DNA of 64,000 nucleotides, from the NCBI GenBank assembly GCA_001600635.1, contig BCKL01000011.1, positions 63,383 to 127,382 on the forward strand. The letters run 5' to 3'. Under the pieces are notes generated by a model. The model did no database searches. It saw only the letters and a program-made list of their open reading frames with translations, and was not told the DNA's origin. Source of the stretch: Leucosporidium creatinivorum. Taxonomy: Eukaryota; Basidiomycota; Microbotryomycetes; Leucosporidiales; Leucosporidiaceae. Both the position numbers and the translations under genes were made by a program. Shown here piece after piece: positions 25,984-36,842 of this stretch (positions are counted from its first letter, which is position 1; each line of letters begins with the position of its first letter).

Positions 25984-27571
25984 TTACTCTTCGTCATCCG
26001 AGTCATCCACTACCAACCTCCTCCTCGGTGCCGGCGCCGGGGCCGCATCCTCCCCCCTCGCCCTCTGTTCCTTCTTCCTCCTCTCCTCCCTCTCAATCTT
26101 AGCCTCCGCCTCATCGACCTCATCCGGCTCCCCCTCGCTCGACTCGACCGGCTCCTCCGCATCATCATCCATAACAAACGGATCCTCCTCATCATACTCA
26201 TCCTCCCTCGCCAGCGGCCCTCCCCTACCCCTCTTCGGCTGATTTCTACCCCCCTCAAACCTCTCCCCGCCGTCGTCGTCGTCCTCCTCGCCCTCCTCAT
26301 CCTCGTCGTCGCTGTAACCAATCATCCTTGTCTGCCTCTTGGCGCCCTTCTTCCTGCCTCCTCCAGCATTTTTGGTGGCTTCCTTCTTGGCCTTTTTCGC
26401 CTTATCCGCCTCGGCCTTCTCCCTTTCGGCCTTCTTCTTCTCCGGGTCGATATCGGGTAGCGCAGCGATCTTGGTCGCCCGTCCCTTGACATTCCTATTA
26501 GCGATGGAGGAAGCGAGTCGCCTATGGGTGTTGGATTGGAGGGTAGTCGGTCGGAACGTGAGGGTTCCATGCACCGAAGCCTGCGCCTCGATCAGCTCCG
26601 TGTAGTCGTGCTTGGCGGTCAGGTAGGTAAGACCGTGTCCGCGGTTCTGGTCGAAGGTGGAGGAGGAGAGGCCCGAAGCGCCTTGGGTTGCGGAGGGGAG
26701 GACGGGGAGGGTAGGACCCGTGGAGGAGAGGATGGCGGAATGGTCGAGAGAGAGGGAGATGTCGAAGAGCTCGGAACCGACTTGGAGGGAGAGGGAGCCG
26801 TCGGACCAGCGTACGATGCGCGAGTTGGATTGCTTGATCTGGGGCAAGTGAGCGAGTGGAGGTCAGCGAGCGAGCAGCAAGAGCAGGGGAGACTTGAATA
26901 CGTACAAACTCTCCCAGCTCATCCTTGGTCCACCTCCACCTAATGACATTCTCATCTGGCACCGGCGCCTTGCTACGCGGCGCAGGGGAATCGTCTCCCT
27001 GGCTCTGCTCGTCCATCTCCTCGTCGGGCGGGCTCCACGTCTTGGGATCAAAGGGAACGGTATTGAGCTGCAGGAAGTTGGGCAACCTCGCATGCCAGAC
27101 CTTGCCGCCGGTGGGCACGCCGTAGTTGGCGAGCTCAATCTGAGCGATTCGCTCCTCCTTGGTCACTTGCATCGCTTCCTCGTCGCCTTCGTCGTATTCG
27201 AGCTCTTGGCGACGTTGACGCTCTTCCGGGGTGAGGCCGTCGTCGTACATGGGCTCGTCTTCCTCTAAAGCTGCTGGTGCTGGCTCGTCGTCTTGTTGAG
27301 GTTGGTCTTGGTCCATGCTGTGGTCGAAGTCAGCTGTGTAGTAGTGTAGAGAGCAGAGAGCTACTCACTCGTCATCATCATCATCGCCAAACAAGCCTCC
27401 AGCATCGTCGTCGTCGTCGTCGTCGCTGGCGGCGGGAGCTGGAGCGGGAGCAGCATCGGCTGGTGGAGCTACAGCGTCTGGTACGTCGGGGTACAGAGGA
27501 GGAGCGAGAACGTCTGGTTGATCAATCATTTGAGGATCTAAATCTGCTGTAGGATGATTGTCGAAATCCAT
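25984..27571 (-). CDS. LEO1: Paf1 complex subunit Leo1
   Basis: Leo1 is a subunit of the PAF1 transcription-elongation complex on RNA polymerase II. Exons: 27369-27571, 26906-27317, 25984-26838; total 489 codons plus stop. The acidic N-terminus (DDDDDDDAGGLFGDDDDDE and after) leads into the Leo1 core: WHARLPNFLQLNTVPFDPKT, DENVIRWRWTKDELG, KQSNSRIVRWSDGSLSLQVG, LTYLTAKHDYTELIEAQASV, FRPTTLQSNTHRRL. The C-terminus is a long Lys/Glu/Asp-rich tail ending VVDDSDDEE. Length and layout match fungal Leo1. Its start codon is 99 bp from the divergent cyclophilin start; its stop is 141 bp from the convergent ataxin-10-like stop. Confidence 0.93.
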
Positions 27572-27670
27572 CTTTGGAGCGGGGCGAGCGACGAGTTGGT
27601 AGGAGCGAGAGGTTGGAATCCGCTCCTTCTCGTTCACATCTCTGCTTGCTTCGCTTCACTATCGGTAGCA
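27572..27670. promoter_or_regulatory. Short bidirectional promoter, LEO1 / PPIL2-like
   Basis: The two start codons are 99 bp apart, so both promoters share this interval. No TATA-like element is evident. Confidence 0.5.
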
Positions 27671-30300
27671 ATGGGTCACGGCAGCGGTGAGCTCTCTTCC
27701 TGCTCTCTGCTCTGCTCCCCTACAGCTTTCACCCCTGCTGACTTGCTCTCTCGCCGCCGCCATTCCATTCCATTGCTTCGCGCTCCTCAGACAAGCTCTA
27801 CATCACCCATGTAGGTTCCGCCGCTCGGCTGGATCACTCTGAGCTAGCGAAGCTGATCTTACTGCACTACTACAGAGCGAGCACACGGGAGAGTTTGGAC
27901 AGCACGGCGCCTCGTCTGTCGGAGCTCAGCGTCGCCAGCACAACTTCGCCAAGCTCCCTTTCGACTGGTGAGCTCTATCATTCAGCTACACCTCGCTACT
28001 GCTGACTTTCCGCTCCTGCGCCAAAGCTGCGCCCTCACTCTCAAGCCCTTCGATACGCCCGTCTGCACCTCAGAAGGCCATGTCTACGACCTACTGTCCA
28101 TCATCCCCTTCATTCGCCAGCACGGTACCGATCCCATCACGGGCAAGAAGCTCGCCGCGGGAGAGCTCATCAAGCTCAACTTCTTCAAGAACGCCGACGG
28201 GGTTGGTTCTCCTTCGCTTTCCTCGCTCCCTCACGCTCGCTGACTCTTCCCCTCGGTTTGACAGCTCTACCACGACCCCGTCACTTTCAAGCTCTTCAAC
28301 GAGCACACCCACATCGTCGCCATCAAGTCCTCGGGCAACGTCTTTGCTCGCGAATCGGTCGACCGACTCAACGTCAAGCCTTCGCACTGGTTCGACCTAG
28401 TCACGGACGAGCCCTTCACTCGCAAGGATATCATCACGCTGCAGGACCCGCTGAATGTCGAGGGACGAGATTGTGAGTTCGAGCAGGCGAAGAGTCAAAA
28501 GCGGAGGCTGATGCCAGCTCGGCGCTCGCAGTGAACAAGGCGGATTATGTCAAGCGTGCGCTCAAGATCGGTGTGTTGCCTGACTCTTCTGCGTTCGATA
28601 CCTCTGAGCTCACCTTCCACTTGCATACAGACCCCGAGGAAGCTCGCGTTGGACTGCAGTCAGGCGAGGCTCGCATGGGAGTCAGCCGAGTCCTCAAGAC
28701 TGTAGCCGAGACGGTGCGTTCCCGTCTCTTCGATCTCGCCGAGCTCTCGCTAACCCTCGTCACCTCCACAGAAGAAGGACGACAAGACCCCCGTCATCAA
28801 CAAGCCCGTCCAGGAGAAGGCCGACTCCATCATCAAGGCCTCGCAGGATTCGGCCATCCCCTACAACACCTCCATCGTCACCTCTGGGCGTACGGGAGCT
28901 AGTTTCACTAGTACCTCGCAGCCCATTTACACCAAGACGGAGAATGCGTTGTGGGATGAGGAGGATCTGATGTTCGAGGCGATTCAGGCCAAGGGGGAGA
29001 AGGGTTATGCTAGGCTGGTGAGTCTGCTGTGGAGGAGCTGCTCAGGAAGGACAGAGCTGACGAGCTGGATGTATAGGTCACCAACTACGGCAACCTCAAC
29101 CTCGAACTCTACTGCGACCGAGCACCGCGGACCTGCTACAACTTCCTTCAGGTTCGTCCTCGCCTCGCCCGTCTCTCTCTCACCCTGTAGCTGACTCGGT
29201 TCTGCTTCAACAGCTCGCACGCGACAACAAGTACGCCGATACCATCTTCCACCGCCTCATCCCGGGCTTCATGCTACAAGGCGGCGACCCAACAGGCTCA
29301 GGCCGAGGCGGTCAATCGACGTGGGGCAAGCCCTTCGACGACGAGTACAACTTGAGGAACGCTCGTATGTCCCTGCTCCCTCTTCTATTGTGGCGCGAGC
29401 AATCCTGACTCCGACCTACACCTCGCAGAGAAGCACACGGACCGAGGTACGCTGTCGATGGCCAACTCGGGACCCAATACCAATGGATCACAGTTCTTCC
29501 TCACCTTCCGCTCAACACCACATCTTGATGGTATGTCTCTTACCCTGCCTCTCCTCGAGCTGCCTGCTGATACTTCTCCTCCGTAGGCAAGGTGAGCCGA
29601 GTGGACCGCCTCTCGACGCCGAGCAGTAGCTGATCCTCTACCCTTCCTCACAGCACACCGTCTTCGGCCGACTAGTAGGAGTAAGCTGAGTCCCCTTCCT
29701 TACTTTTCCTTCGCGCTGACTCCCTACCTTCCACAGGGCGACGACATCCTCTCCAAAATCGAGCGAGTGCCCGTCGACCCTGGAACTGATCGACCACTGA
29801 AGCCTGTGCAGCTCAAGGTGCGTTCCTTCATCTTCCTCCAGGCCTTCCTTCGCACTGACCCCCCCGCTTACAGGACGTGGCCGTCTTCGCCGACCCTTAC
29901 GAGACGTACAAGACCCGCCTCGCCAAGCGATTGACTCGGGAATCAGAAGAGCGAGCCAACGCGGGGCTTAAGAAGCAGAAGAAGGAGGAGCGGGACAAGG
30001 ATCGGACGACGTGAACTTTCTTCCTCTGTTCCTCTCTTTCTGCGCCGAGCTGACCTCCCTCTCCCTCTCGCCGCTCGCAGATGGTTCGGCACCGACCTCG
30101 CCAAGGGCTCTCCTTCGGCTATTGAGGCTCAGGCTGCGAAGGCTGGTGGGGTAGGCAAGTATCTTGGTGGTGGAACTGCTGCAGGAGCAGGTGCAGCGGG
30201 CAAGAGGAAGGAGCCCGAGGGTGATTTGGGAGGAGCGATGATGGGAGGGGCGGAGAAGAAGAAGAAGAAGGGTGGGTTTGGGGATTTTGCGGGGTGGTAG
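27671..30300 (+). CDS. U-box peptidyl-prolyl isomerase (PPIL2/Cyp-60 type cyclophilin)
   Basis: This is a nuclear cyclophilin with a modified RING/U-box, a spliceosome-associated prolyl isomerase and possible ubiquitin ligase. Exons: 27671-27686, 27791-27810, 27876-27967, 28027-28201, 28265-28472, 28532-28713, 28772-29017, 29077-29151, 29214-29364, 29429-29530, 29587-29591, 29654-29680, 29737-29817, 29874-30010, 30081-30300; total 578 codons plus stop. The N-terminus MGHGSDKLYIT, the U-box region [20 protein letters not shown] and [19 protein letters not shown] match PPIL2. The cyclophilin domain shows [59 protein letters not shown] and [14 protein letters not shown]. Exon 11 is only 5 nt (GCAAG), completing DGK before HTVFG. 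A Gly/Ala/Lys tail ends GGFGDFAGW. Confidence 0.92.
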
Positions 30301-30672
30301 TGTGGATACGTTTGCTGGAGATTGTAGTGTACTGAGTATGTCCGCTTGAGTGGCTGAGAAACTCGGCCTCGGCTGCCGAGATATGTACGAGTCGTCTCGG
30401 CGCGTGAAAGGGTTGTCTCTCTTACTTCGTTCAGCGATCTTTCCTTCCAGCGGTTTGCTCGTCTCGAATCGCTACAGCAACAGTTGACTCCACCTCGCTC
30501 TCCTACATCTCATCTCGCCGTTCTCGACCTCCATTTCCGCGTCATCCTTTCTTGACCTCCGCCTTCTTCTTTCGCTCTTCATCTCGCATCCCAGAGCTCT
30601 ACGGGTGCGCCCCGCTAATCAAGCAATATGCAGCTACATACCTCTGCTGACTCGGACCCTACAGACTTGATC
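30301..30672. other. Spacer between cyclophilin and MTFP1-like gene
   Basis: This contains the cyclophilin 3' flank and the next promoter. A pyrimidine-rich run covers about 30410-30600. The MTFP1 frame is open 15 codons further upstream to another ATG (30628). Confidence 0.4.
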
Positions 30673-31692
30673 ATGTCCCTCCCAACCGCAAACGACGTCG
30701 AAAAGGAGCTCGTGCTGGCTGAGAAGGAGGTCGTTGCCGGAGAGGTCGATACCACCGAAACACCAGCTCGTTACCTCGGTGCGTCTATTGCTTCCCCGGC
30801 GATTGTAGCTCATCGGAAGCTGCTGGTACGTCGTTTCGAAGCGGCTGGGCTGACCTTCTTCCCTTCTTCCCGCTCCTCCCCTCGTTCCCTGCCACTTCTA
30901 ACCACCGGCCACAGCCTTCCTGGCTCGTATTCGACCGGTCCTGCAACCTGCGACCCGCTACTTGGCCTACACGAGCGATGTTGGAGAAGCAGCCCGCCCG
31001 ATTGTCGCCCCCAAGATGGTCACGGCGGCGTATGGCGTTAGTTGGCTCTACCTAATTGGAGATACTGGCTATGAGGGATACAAGGCAAAGCGTGAGTTTC
31101 TCGGGACAGCTCCCGGCTCGGAGCAGACCCTGCTCGGCGAAGGTTTGAAGAGCCGAATGCTGATCTTGCTCCCTGTTCTGCAGTCCGCTCCGACAAGTAC
31201 TGCCCCGAGAGTCAGATGGAGGTCGTCGGACTCGGGTGAGTACCCTTGGTGCTCTGGAAAAGGCCGTCACTGACCCCTCGGCGCCCGCCTTCGCAGCGTC
31301 GCCAAGCGAGCCATCTTCCAGGCCACCGCCAGTATGCTTTTCCCCTCCCTCACCATCCACTCCATCGTCAAGTACTCGGCGATTGCTATCAAGAAGTACA
31401 AGGTCCGGAACCTCTTTGTTCAGCGGTGGGGAGCTTCTCTGCTCGGTGAGTGGTTCTGACAGTGCTTCGGCGTTGCTTTTACTGACCGTTCTGCATTATT
31501 ACAGGATTGGGCTTCATACCGGCGTTGCCTTATATCTTCGACGAACCTATTGAGGGTATCATGGACAAGACTTTCGACGCTCTGGAGGCCAAGCTCTACC
31601 CCGACCCCGACTCGCCCATTCGCCGAGCACTGAGGTCGGAGCACCCTCATTCGGGACCTACCCACGCCCCATTGGCGGAGAAGTCTGCTTAG
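30673..31692 (+). CDS. MTP18/MTFP1-family mitochondrial fission process protein
   Basis: This is an inner mitochondrial membrane protein of the MTP18 family, which affects mitochondrial fission and morphology in animals. Exons: 30673-30778, 30915-31091, 31184-31235, 31297-31445, 31505-31692; total 223 codons plus stop. The family signature is clear: TRYLAYTSDVGEAARPIVAP followed by VTAAYGVSWLYLIGDTGYEG, then the second half with FQATASMLFPSLTIHSIV and GLGFIPALPYIFDEPIEGIM. Several hydrophobic segments are consistent with membrane insertion. The frame closes only if intron 1 starts at 30779 (GTGCGT); a stronger-looking donor GTACGT at 30826 would break it. An upstream in-frame ATG at 30628 would add 15 residues. 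Confidence 0.85.
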
Positions 31693-31832
31693 AAAAGTGT
31701 AATATGAGACTGAGATATAGACTAGTCGACTGGAAGTGCAGGCGGACAAGATCAAAGCGCGCCGTCGACGCGCTCGCTCCTCTTCCTCCCGCTACAACTT
31801 GCTTTCGACTTGTCTCATCTCTCTCTTTCACG

Positions 31833-34800
31833 ATGAGCAGTATCAGACCTCAACGCAAGGCTACCAAACGAGTGTACGCCAACGATGGGGCGCCCGTCGA
31901 CTCTGACGTCGAGATGAGTGAAGGAGATCAGTCGACGAGGAAGGGGAAGTCGAGCAACAAGGGTGAGTACGGCGGAGTAGGGTGGCAAGGAAAGGGTAGA
32001 GCAGTGAACTGACCCTTTATCTACTCGTCTACAGGCAAGGGCAAGGCGAAGCAGAGCAAGCGTGCAGCTCACCCCATCGCGTCGGACGACGAGGAGCAGG
32101 ATGAGCTCGATAGCAGCTCCGAGGCTGAGCAACCTACCAAGAAGCGCAAGAAGGCGAACAAGAAGACTCAGCGCAAGAAGAAGCAAAAGGCGGGCAAGCT
32201 GGAGCACATCACCACTCTCCCCGTCGAGCTTCTCGCAGAGGTCAGCCCTCGCTTCTCTCGACTCACTCGCTCGAGGGGGACATGACTAACCCCTCCGACA
32301 CTCTGTCTTGACCAACAGATTGCCGGCCACCTCTCGCCTGGAGACCTCCTCGCCATCTCACTCACCTCGAAGGCCTTCCGCTCGCTCGTCATCTCGCCCG
32401 GCTCGCGCTCCCTCTGGAAGGCTGCTCGTCGCTCGGTCGGACTGCCCGAGCTCACCACTAGCGACATGACCGACTCTCAGTACACCCACCTCGTCTACAG
32501 CACTCGCTGCCAGGTGAGTGAAGCCGAGCAACGGCGGGGAGCGCGCCGGGTTTCTGACACTGCAATCGCTCGCGCGCAGATGTGCCACCGTGGAAACGCG
32601 CAGAGCGTCGACTTCTTCCTTCGCAAACGTCTTTGCAAGCCCTGCCGCAAGCAACAGTCCGTGCTTTCTCTGCCCGCTGCGCCGAGCTCCCACTCACCGA
32701 GCACTCTTCCGCCGTACAGCTGGATCAAAGTCGAACCGGGACTCCTCAAGCAGTATCCCAAGATTGACAAGCGCGCTCTCGATCTCTGCTTCACGACCAA
32801 CTGTGAGTCTCGAGCCCGTGTTTCGTTCGCCGAGCAGGGTTGAACTTGAGCTGACCTCGTTCACTCCGCCCAGACTCGCCCTCGCAGACGCAGTGGCCCG
32901 GTCAGAAGAGTAAACAGACATTTATCTTGCTCCTTGCCACACCGCTCGCGCTGACGCTCGATTCGCTACAGACTATACGTTTCTCCCCGACCTCGAGACC
33001 ATTAGCGGCAAGCTCAGAGACTTGCAGGAGGAGGACAACATCGACCTCGAGTACCAGGCGCTCGGCTACAAGCTTCCCGCGGTGACTGAGGGTATCCCCC
33101 ACCGCTCGCGCAAGTCTCGCGTTTCGTCCTCGATCGCGGAAGATTCGGACGACGCCGAGGATGCTTCCGACTCGGGCTACGGTGGCGGAGACGCCGAAGA
33201 AGGAGACCCCAGGGTCGAGACGTTCGTTAAGGATCGCGTCGAACTCAAGAAGAGCGTGGCGAAGGTGAGTTCGGTCGAGATCTCGCTGTCGGTCAGCACG
33301 GCTCGGGCAGCAGCCTGCTGATACTCTCCCGTCGCAGGACGCCAAGCTGCTCACTGCCGCCTTCAAGCAGGTCAAAATCGTCAGCAAGGTCCAGAAGGCA
33401 GCTGTCAAGCGTGCGGAGCAAACTGAGGGGTGGACGAGGAGACGAGCGTGAGCTTAGACCTTTCCGACTCGGCCGACGACCAGGCGCGCTGACATCCGAC
33501 GTCCCCAGCATCGAGGCCAAGGTGCTTGCACTCGACGAGGGCTACACTCGCAACGAGTAGGCTGGGTCAAACGCCTCATCACTGTATATTCGGCGAAGCT
33601 GACCGCTCGCGCTCGCAGCTTCTCGGGAGCTTGGTACTCTAGCAAGCTGACCACTGCCGGCAAGCCTCTCACCGATGAGGGTCAGTCTTGACTTCCACTC
33701 GCATCACCTGTCCGCTCACCATTAGGCTTCTTCCCGCCATCGCAGTCTGGGAGGAGATTCAGCCCAAAGTCATCAAGCTGCTCGCCCGTGTCAAGAAGGA
33801 GGGGGAGCAGGTTTCTGTCCTTCGCCAGGAGTTGGATCGCAAGGAGGCGCTTCGCCCTCGCTACAAGAAGCTCCTCGCCAGCCAAGCCGACGACGCCGCC
33901 CGCGCCTCACTTCCCCTCTTCCTCGACTTCCTCGAGCTCGACACCGTCACGCCGTTCTGGAAGGGCGAGGACGTCAAGCTCGACGACGACACCTGGCAAG
34001 AGAACCTCGATGGGTTGATGGAGGACCTCGACGACTACCGCCTCTCGATCCGCCTTCACGCTGTCACGACGATCCTCGGCGCTACGACCAGGATGGACGA
34101 GGAGGAGCTCACGGGCGACGCCGACGAGTTTGGTCCGGAGCAGTACGACGACGACTTCCTCGAGCGCCCCACGTCCTTCCTGGTGTGTACTCTGCCCAAC
34201 TGCCGCCGCAAGAGGGGCTGGAGGTACCAGAACGGTGGCGTTCAAAACGTCAAAACGTGCCCGAGCGCATGACCTTCTTTGGATCGCTCCCCGACCTCCT
34301 CGCGCATCAACACGAACATCACGCCAACGTCAACTTTACCAACAAGCAACTCTCCCAACGCGCTAAGGACGGCATCGTCGGTCACTTCGCTCTTCCCGCC
34401 GCCGTCGTCTCGGCGCTCAGCGCCATCATCGAGGTCGGTGAGCTCGAGGACGACACGGCGACGGTCCAGGACCTCAACGGAGTGACGACGTCTTACGGCG
34501 ACCTCAACGGCCAGTGCGGGACGTCCGCGACCGCATCACTTGGAGTGGGAGAACTACTCGGTGTCGCAGAAGCGCTCCTTCGACGGCTGGCGCAAACTCG
34601 TGAGCTTGCCGTTTCGCTCATCTCTCACCTCCTCCGAAACTTTTGCCTTGGTGCTGATTGATTCCGAGTGTGCAGATATCAGCTGTCATCAAGCAGGACG
34701 AGAAGGCGACCAAGTCCAAGCACCCGCTCGAAATCCCTATCATCGCTCTCCACGGGTACAAGATCGACAAGGAGGAGAAGAAGAAGGCGCGACAGATTGA

Positions 34801-34861
34801 GAGAGAGAAGAAGATCAAGAAGCGTCGCGCCAAGCCCTGGGACTTTAGCGACGACGAGTGA
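31833..34861 (+). CDS. F-box protein with Cys-rich segment; frame disturbed near its 3' end
   Basis: This is a probable SCF ubiquitin-ligase substrate adaptor. Exons: 31833-31962, 32035-32240, 32319-32513, 32580-32656, 32720-32802, 32874-32909, 32972-33264, 33338-33447, 33509-33556, 33619-33680, 33746-34599, 34676-34861. A Lys-rich N-terminus (KKRKKANKKTQRKKKQK) precedes the F-box: ITTLPVELLAEIAGHLSPGD, ISLTSKAFRSLV. CQMCHRGNAQ and LRKRLCKPCRK form a Cys-pair element. Exon 33746-34599 starts in frame (VWEEIQPKVIKLLARVKKEG) but at about 34244-34260 the coding frame shifts: a tandem 8-bp repeat CAAAACGT x2 separates RYQNGGVQN from PERMTFFGSLPDLLAHQ. A second shift between about 34500 and 34540 restores the first frame, used by LEWENYSVSQKRSFDGWRKL. 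The end is KRRAKPWDFSDDE. It is either a decaying gene or an assembly with indels. Confidence 0.75.
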
Positions 34862-35288
34862 GGAGCGACGAGCTGCGAGGGCCTCGGCGGCGGAGCTCGG
34901 AGATGAGAGGGAACAAACGACGTGCTTGACGAGTCGCTTGATACGCTGCGATACGCTTGTAATGCTTCACCGACCTTCTCTGTCTGATGAGGGCTTCGGG
35001 CGTGAGCACTCAAGCGAGCAGTCGCCGACGCCTCCGCTTTCGTCGACCTCGCTCGCAACCTCTCCTTCTCGCGGTCGAAGGACGCTATGTCACAAAGCCA
35101 AAATACACTCCGAGTTAGCTACAAGACCCTCTGCTGCGCTCGTGCTCGTCGTCTCAGGAGCTACCTAATGAGATTGAGGAGAAGACCGAAGGGAAGTCAG
35201 CTTCTTCTGTGATTTCGAGCCGAGACGGGAGGCGAAAAGCTCACCGCTACTGCTCCAATCCTATTCGGTTCTGCTTGCGGTAACGAGA
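34862..35288. other. Convergent 3' spacer, F-box / MYND gene
   Basis: The 427 bp between two stop codons should hold both 3' UTRs. I see no gene, repeat or structured RNA in it. Confidence 0.4.
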
Positions 35289-36367
35289 CTACTTGCGGTT
35301 TGTCTTGCACCTGTATGGAAGCAAGCGAGAGTAGGCAGTTAGTCCCGAGGAGGTAGCAAAGCCGAAAGAGTTGAGTCGAGACGAGCCTACCAGCTTTTGT
35401 GGTGGGGCCAGTCCTGCTGCTGATGCGCCGTCGAGCAATAGTACTCCCATCCACACGCACCACACTGCTTCAGTCCTGTTGAGACGCCGCAGACGCTACA
35501 CCAAGCACCTCGGTCCACCGCGGCCTTCGCGAACATCTGTAACCCGTCCAACTGGAAATCGCACGCGGGGTCTCGCTCCACCTGCTCCATCATCCGTCTA
35601 GCACTATCCTTTGCTCCAGGACTGATCCCAGCGCGCGAAGTATCGGATAGCATCCTCGACTCCCACGCCTCCCTCAGCAGCGTTCGAAGTCCGTCCGAGA
35701 GCACTGGAAGGCGAGGAGACCATTCCTGCGGGCCGTACTGCCACCTCGGAGTGTCGGTGAGCGTTCCGAGTGCCTCTTGTGTGCTCGAGTCGAAGCCGGC
35801 CAGCATTTCCCACCTCTGTTCGAAGTCCAGGCGTTGCTTCGAGCGAGCGTCGGTGATCGCCATGGGGTCGATCATAGTTGACGGGCTGAGGTACATGAGA
35901 GTCGTATGGGCGGTCGTCCTCTGCACGCGGAAGGCGATGGAAGGGAGGGTGAAAGCGAAAGTGAGGGCGAGTTCGAGCGATGCCGCGAGTGCGAGGAAGG
36001 CGGGCTGGAAGGTCGCGGAAGGAGGGTGCAGAGGGGAAGAGATGACCAGCACTTGCACCGAGGTTTTCTTCCCGTCCGAGACGAAGCGTAGATGCTGCTC
36101 AAATGAGTTCCAATCGCCTGCCGACCGAACATCGCTGACCGTGGTTCGGCGAGTTTCTTGGCAGTGAATAACGATGCCAAGGGAGCCAGCGGCGCAGGGG
36201 CGAATGATAAACTCCTTGGAAGAATCCGGAGCGAGGTATGCGTAGGAGGAGGTGGCGAGGAAGAGGGAGTGAGGAAAAAAGCGTCTCGGCGCCCCTCCGC
36301 GGCCCGAGGTGGGCGTGACGAGAGGGTCATCCGGTCCCAACGATATGTAGTCGACCTTGATGGACAT
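35289..36367 (-). CDS. MYND-type zinc finger protein, paralogue A
   Basis: The function is unknown. Exons: 35391-36367 and 35289-35310; total 332 codons plus stop. The body has no catalytic motif I recognise; the C-terminus is a MYND finger: CSVCGVSTGLKQCGACGWEY, YCSTAHQQQDWPHHKSW and, after the intron, CKTNRK. MYND fingers bind proline-rich partners. The start MSIKVDYISLGPDDPL aligns with the start of its divergent neighbour, although the frame is open 121 codons further upstream (to 36730). Shared pattern with the neighbour includes DPLV near the start, a Pro/His-rich SYA-L segment, the LSPSTMIDPMA / LAPGTVMDNPIA element and an intron at the same place inside the last MYND Trp codon, so they are inverted duplicates. 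Confidence 0.82.
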
Positions 36368-36842
36368 GCTCGCGGGATCGAGGATGGTAGGAAGGTCGGA
36401 AAGAGGGAGAAGGTGGGCGGGATGAGGTGGAGGAGGGGCGGAGGGCTGCTTCGGCGATGATCTGCTGAATGAGGGAGAGATCAGCCGAGCTGTACTACTA
36501 GTCACCTCTGCTCCCTCACACCTCACACTCACCTGTAGCTTCCTAGCGAGACGCTTTGTTGACTTCTGAGCAGCGAGCGCACGGTCTTTTGTCCGTCGAC
36601 GTGTTTGAGCGTCCGAGCTTGGCGAAGGAGAGTCGGAGCAGGAGAAGGGGTGTAGCTGTAGTGCTGTAGCTTGATACCGAGAGCTGTATCCAAGTGACGA
36701 GCTTTGAGAGTCGAGAGCGAGTCGAGACAAAAGATGAGGCGGGAGGAAGAGAGGCGAAAGCTCGACTTTGCCCCTTGTCCTCCGCCCTCATCCTCGTCGG
36801 CTCGCTTCTCAACCGCTTTCGACTCGAATAGCTCGGCCCAGC
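36368..36842. promoter_or_regulatory. Divergent promoter region of the MYND paralogue pair
   Basis: The 475 bp between the two start codons should hold both promoters. Both flanking frames stay open well into it, so either gene could start earlier. No clear element is seen. Confidence 0.4.

Noticed and set aside
26010-26321. Arg/Met-rich minus-strand frame within LEO1
   Set aside because: Shifted frame of the acidic LEO1 tail; the LEO1 frame carries the conserved domain.
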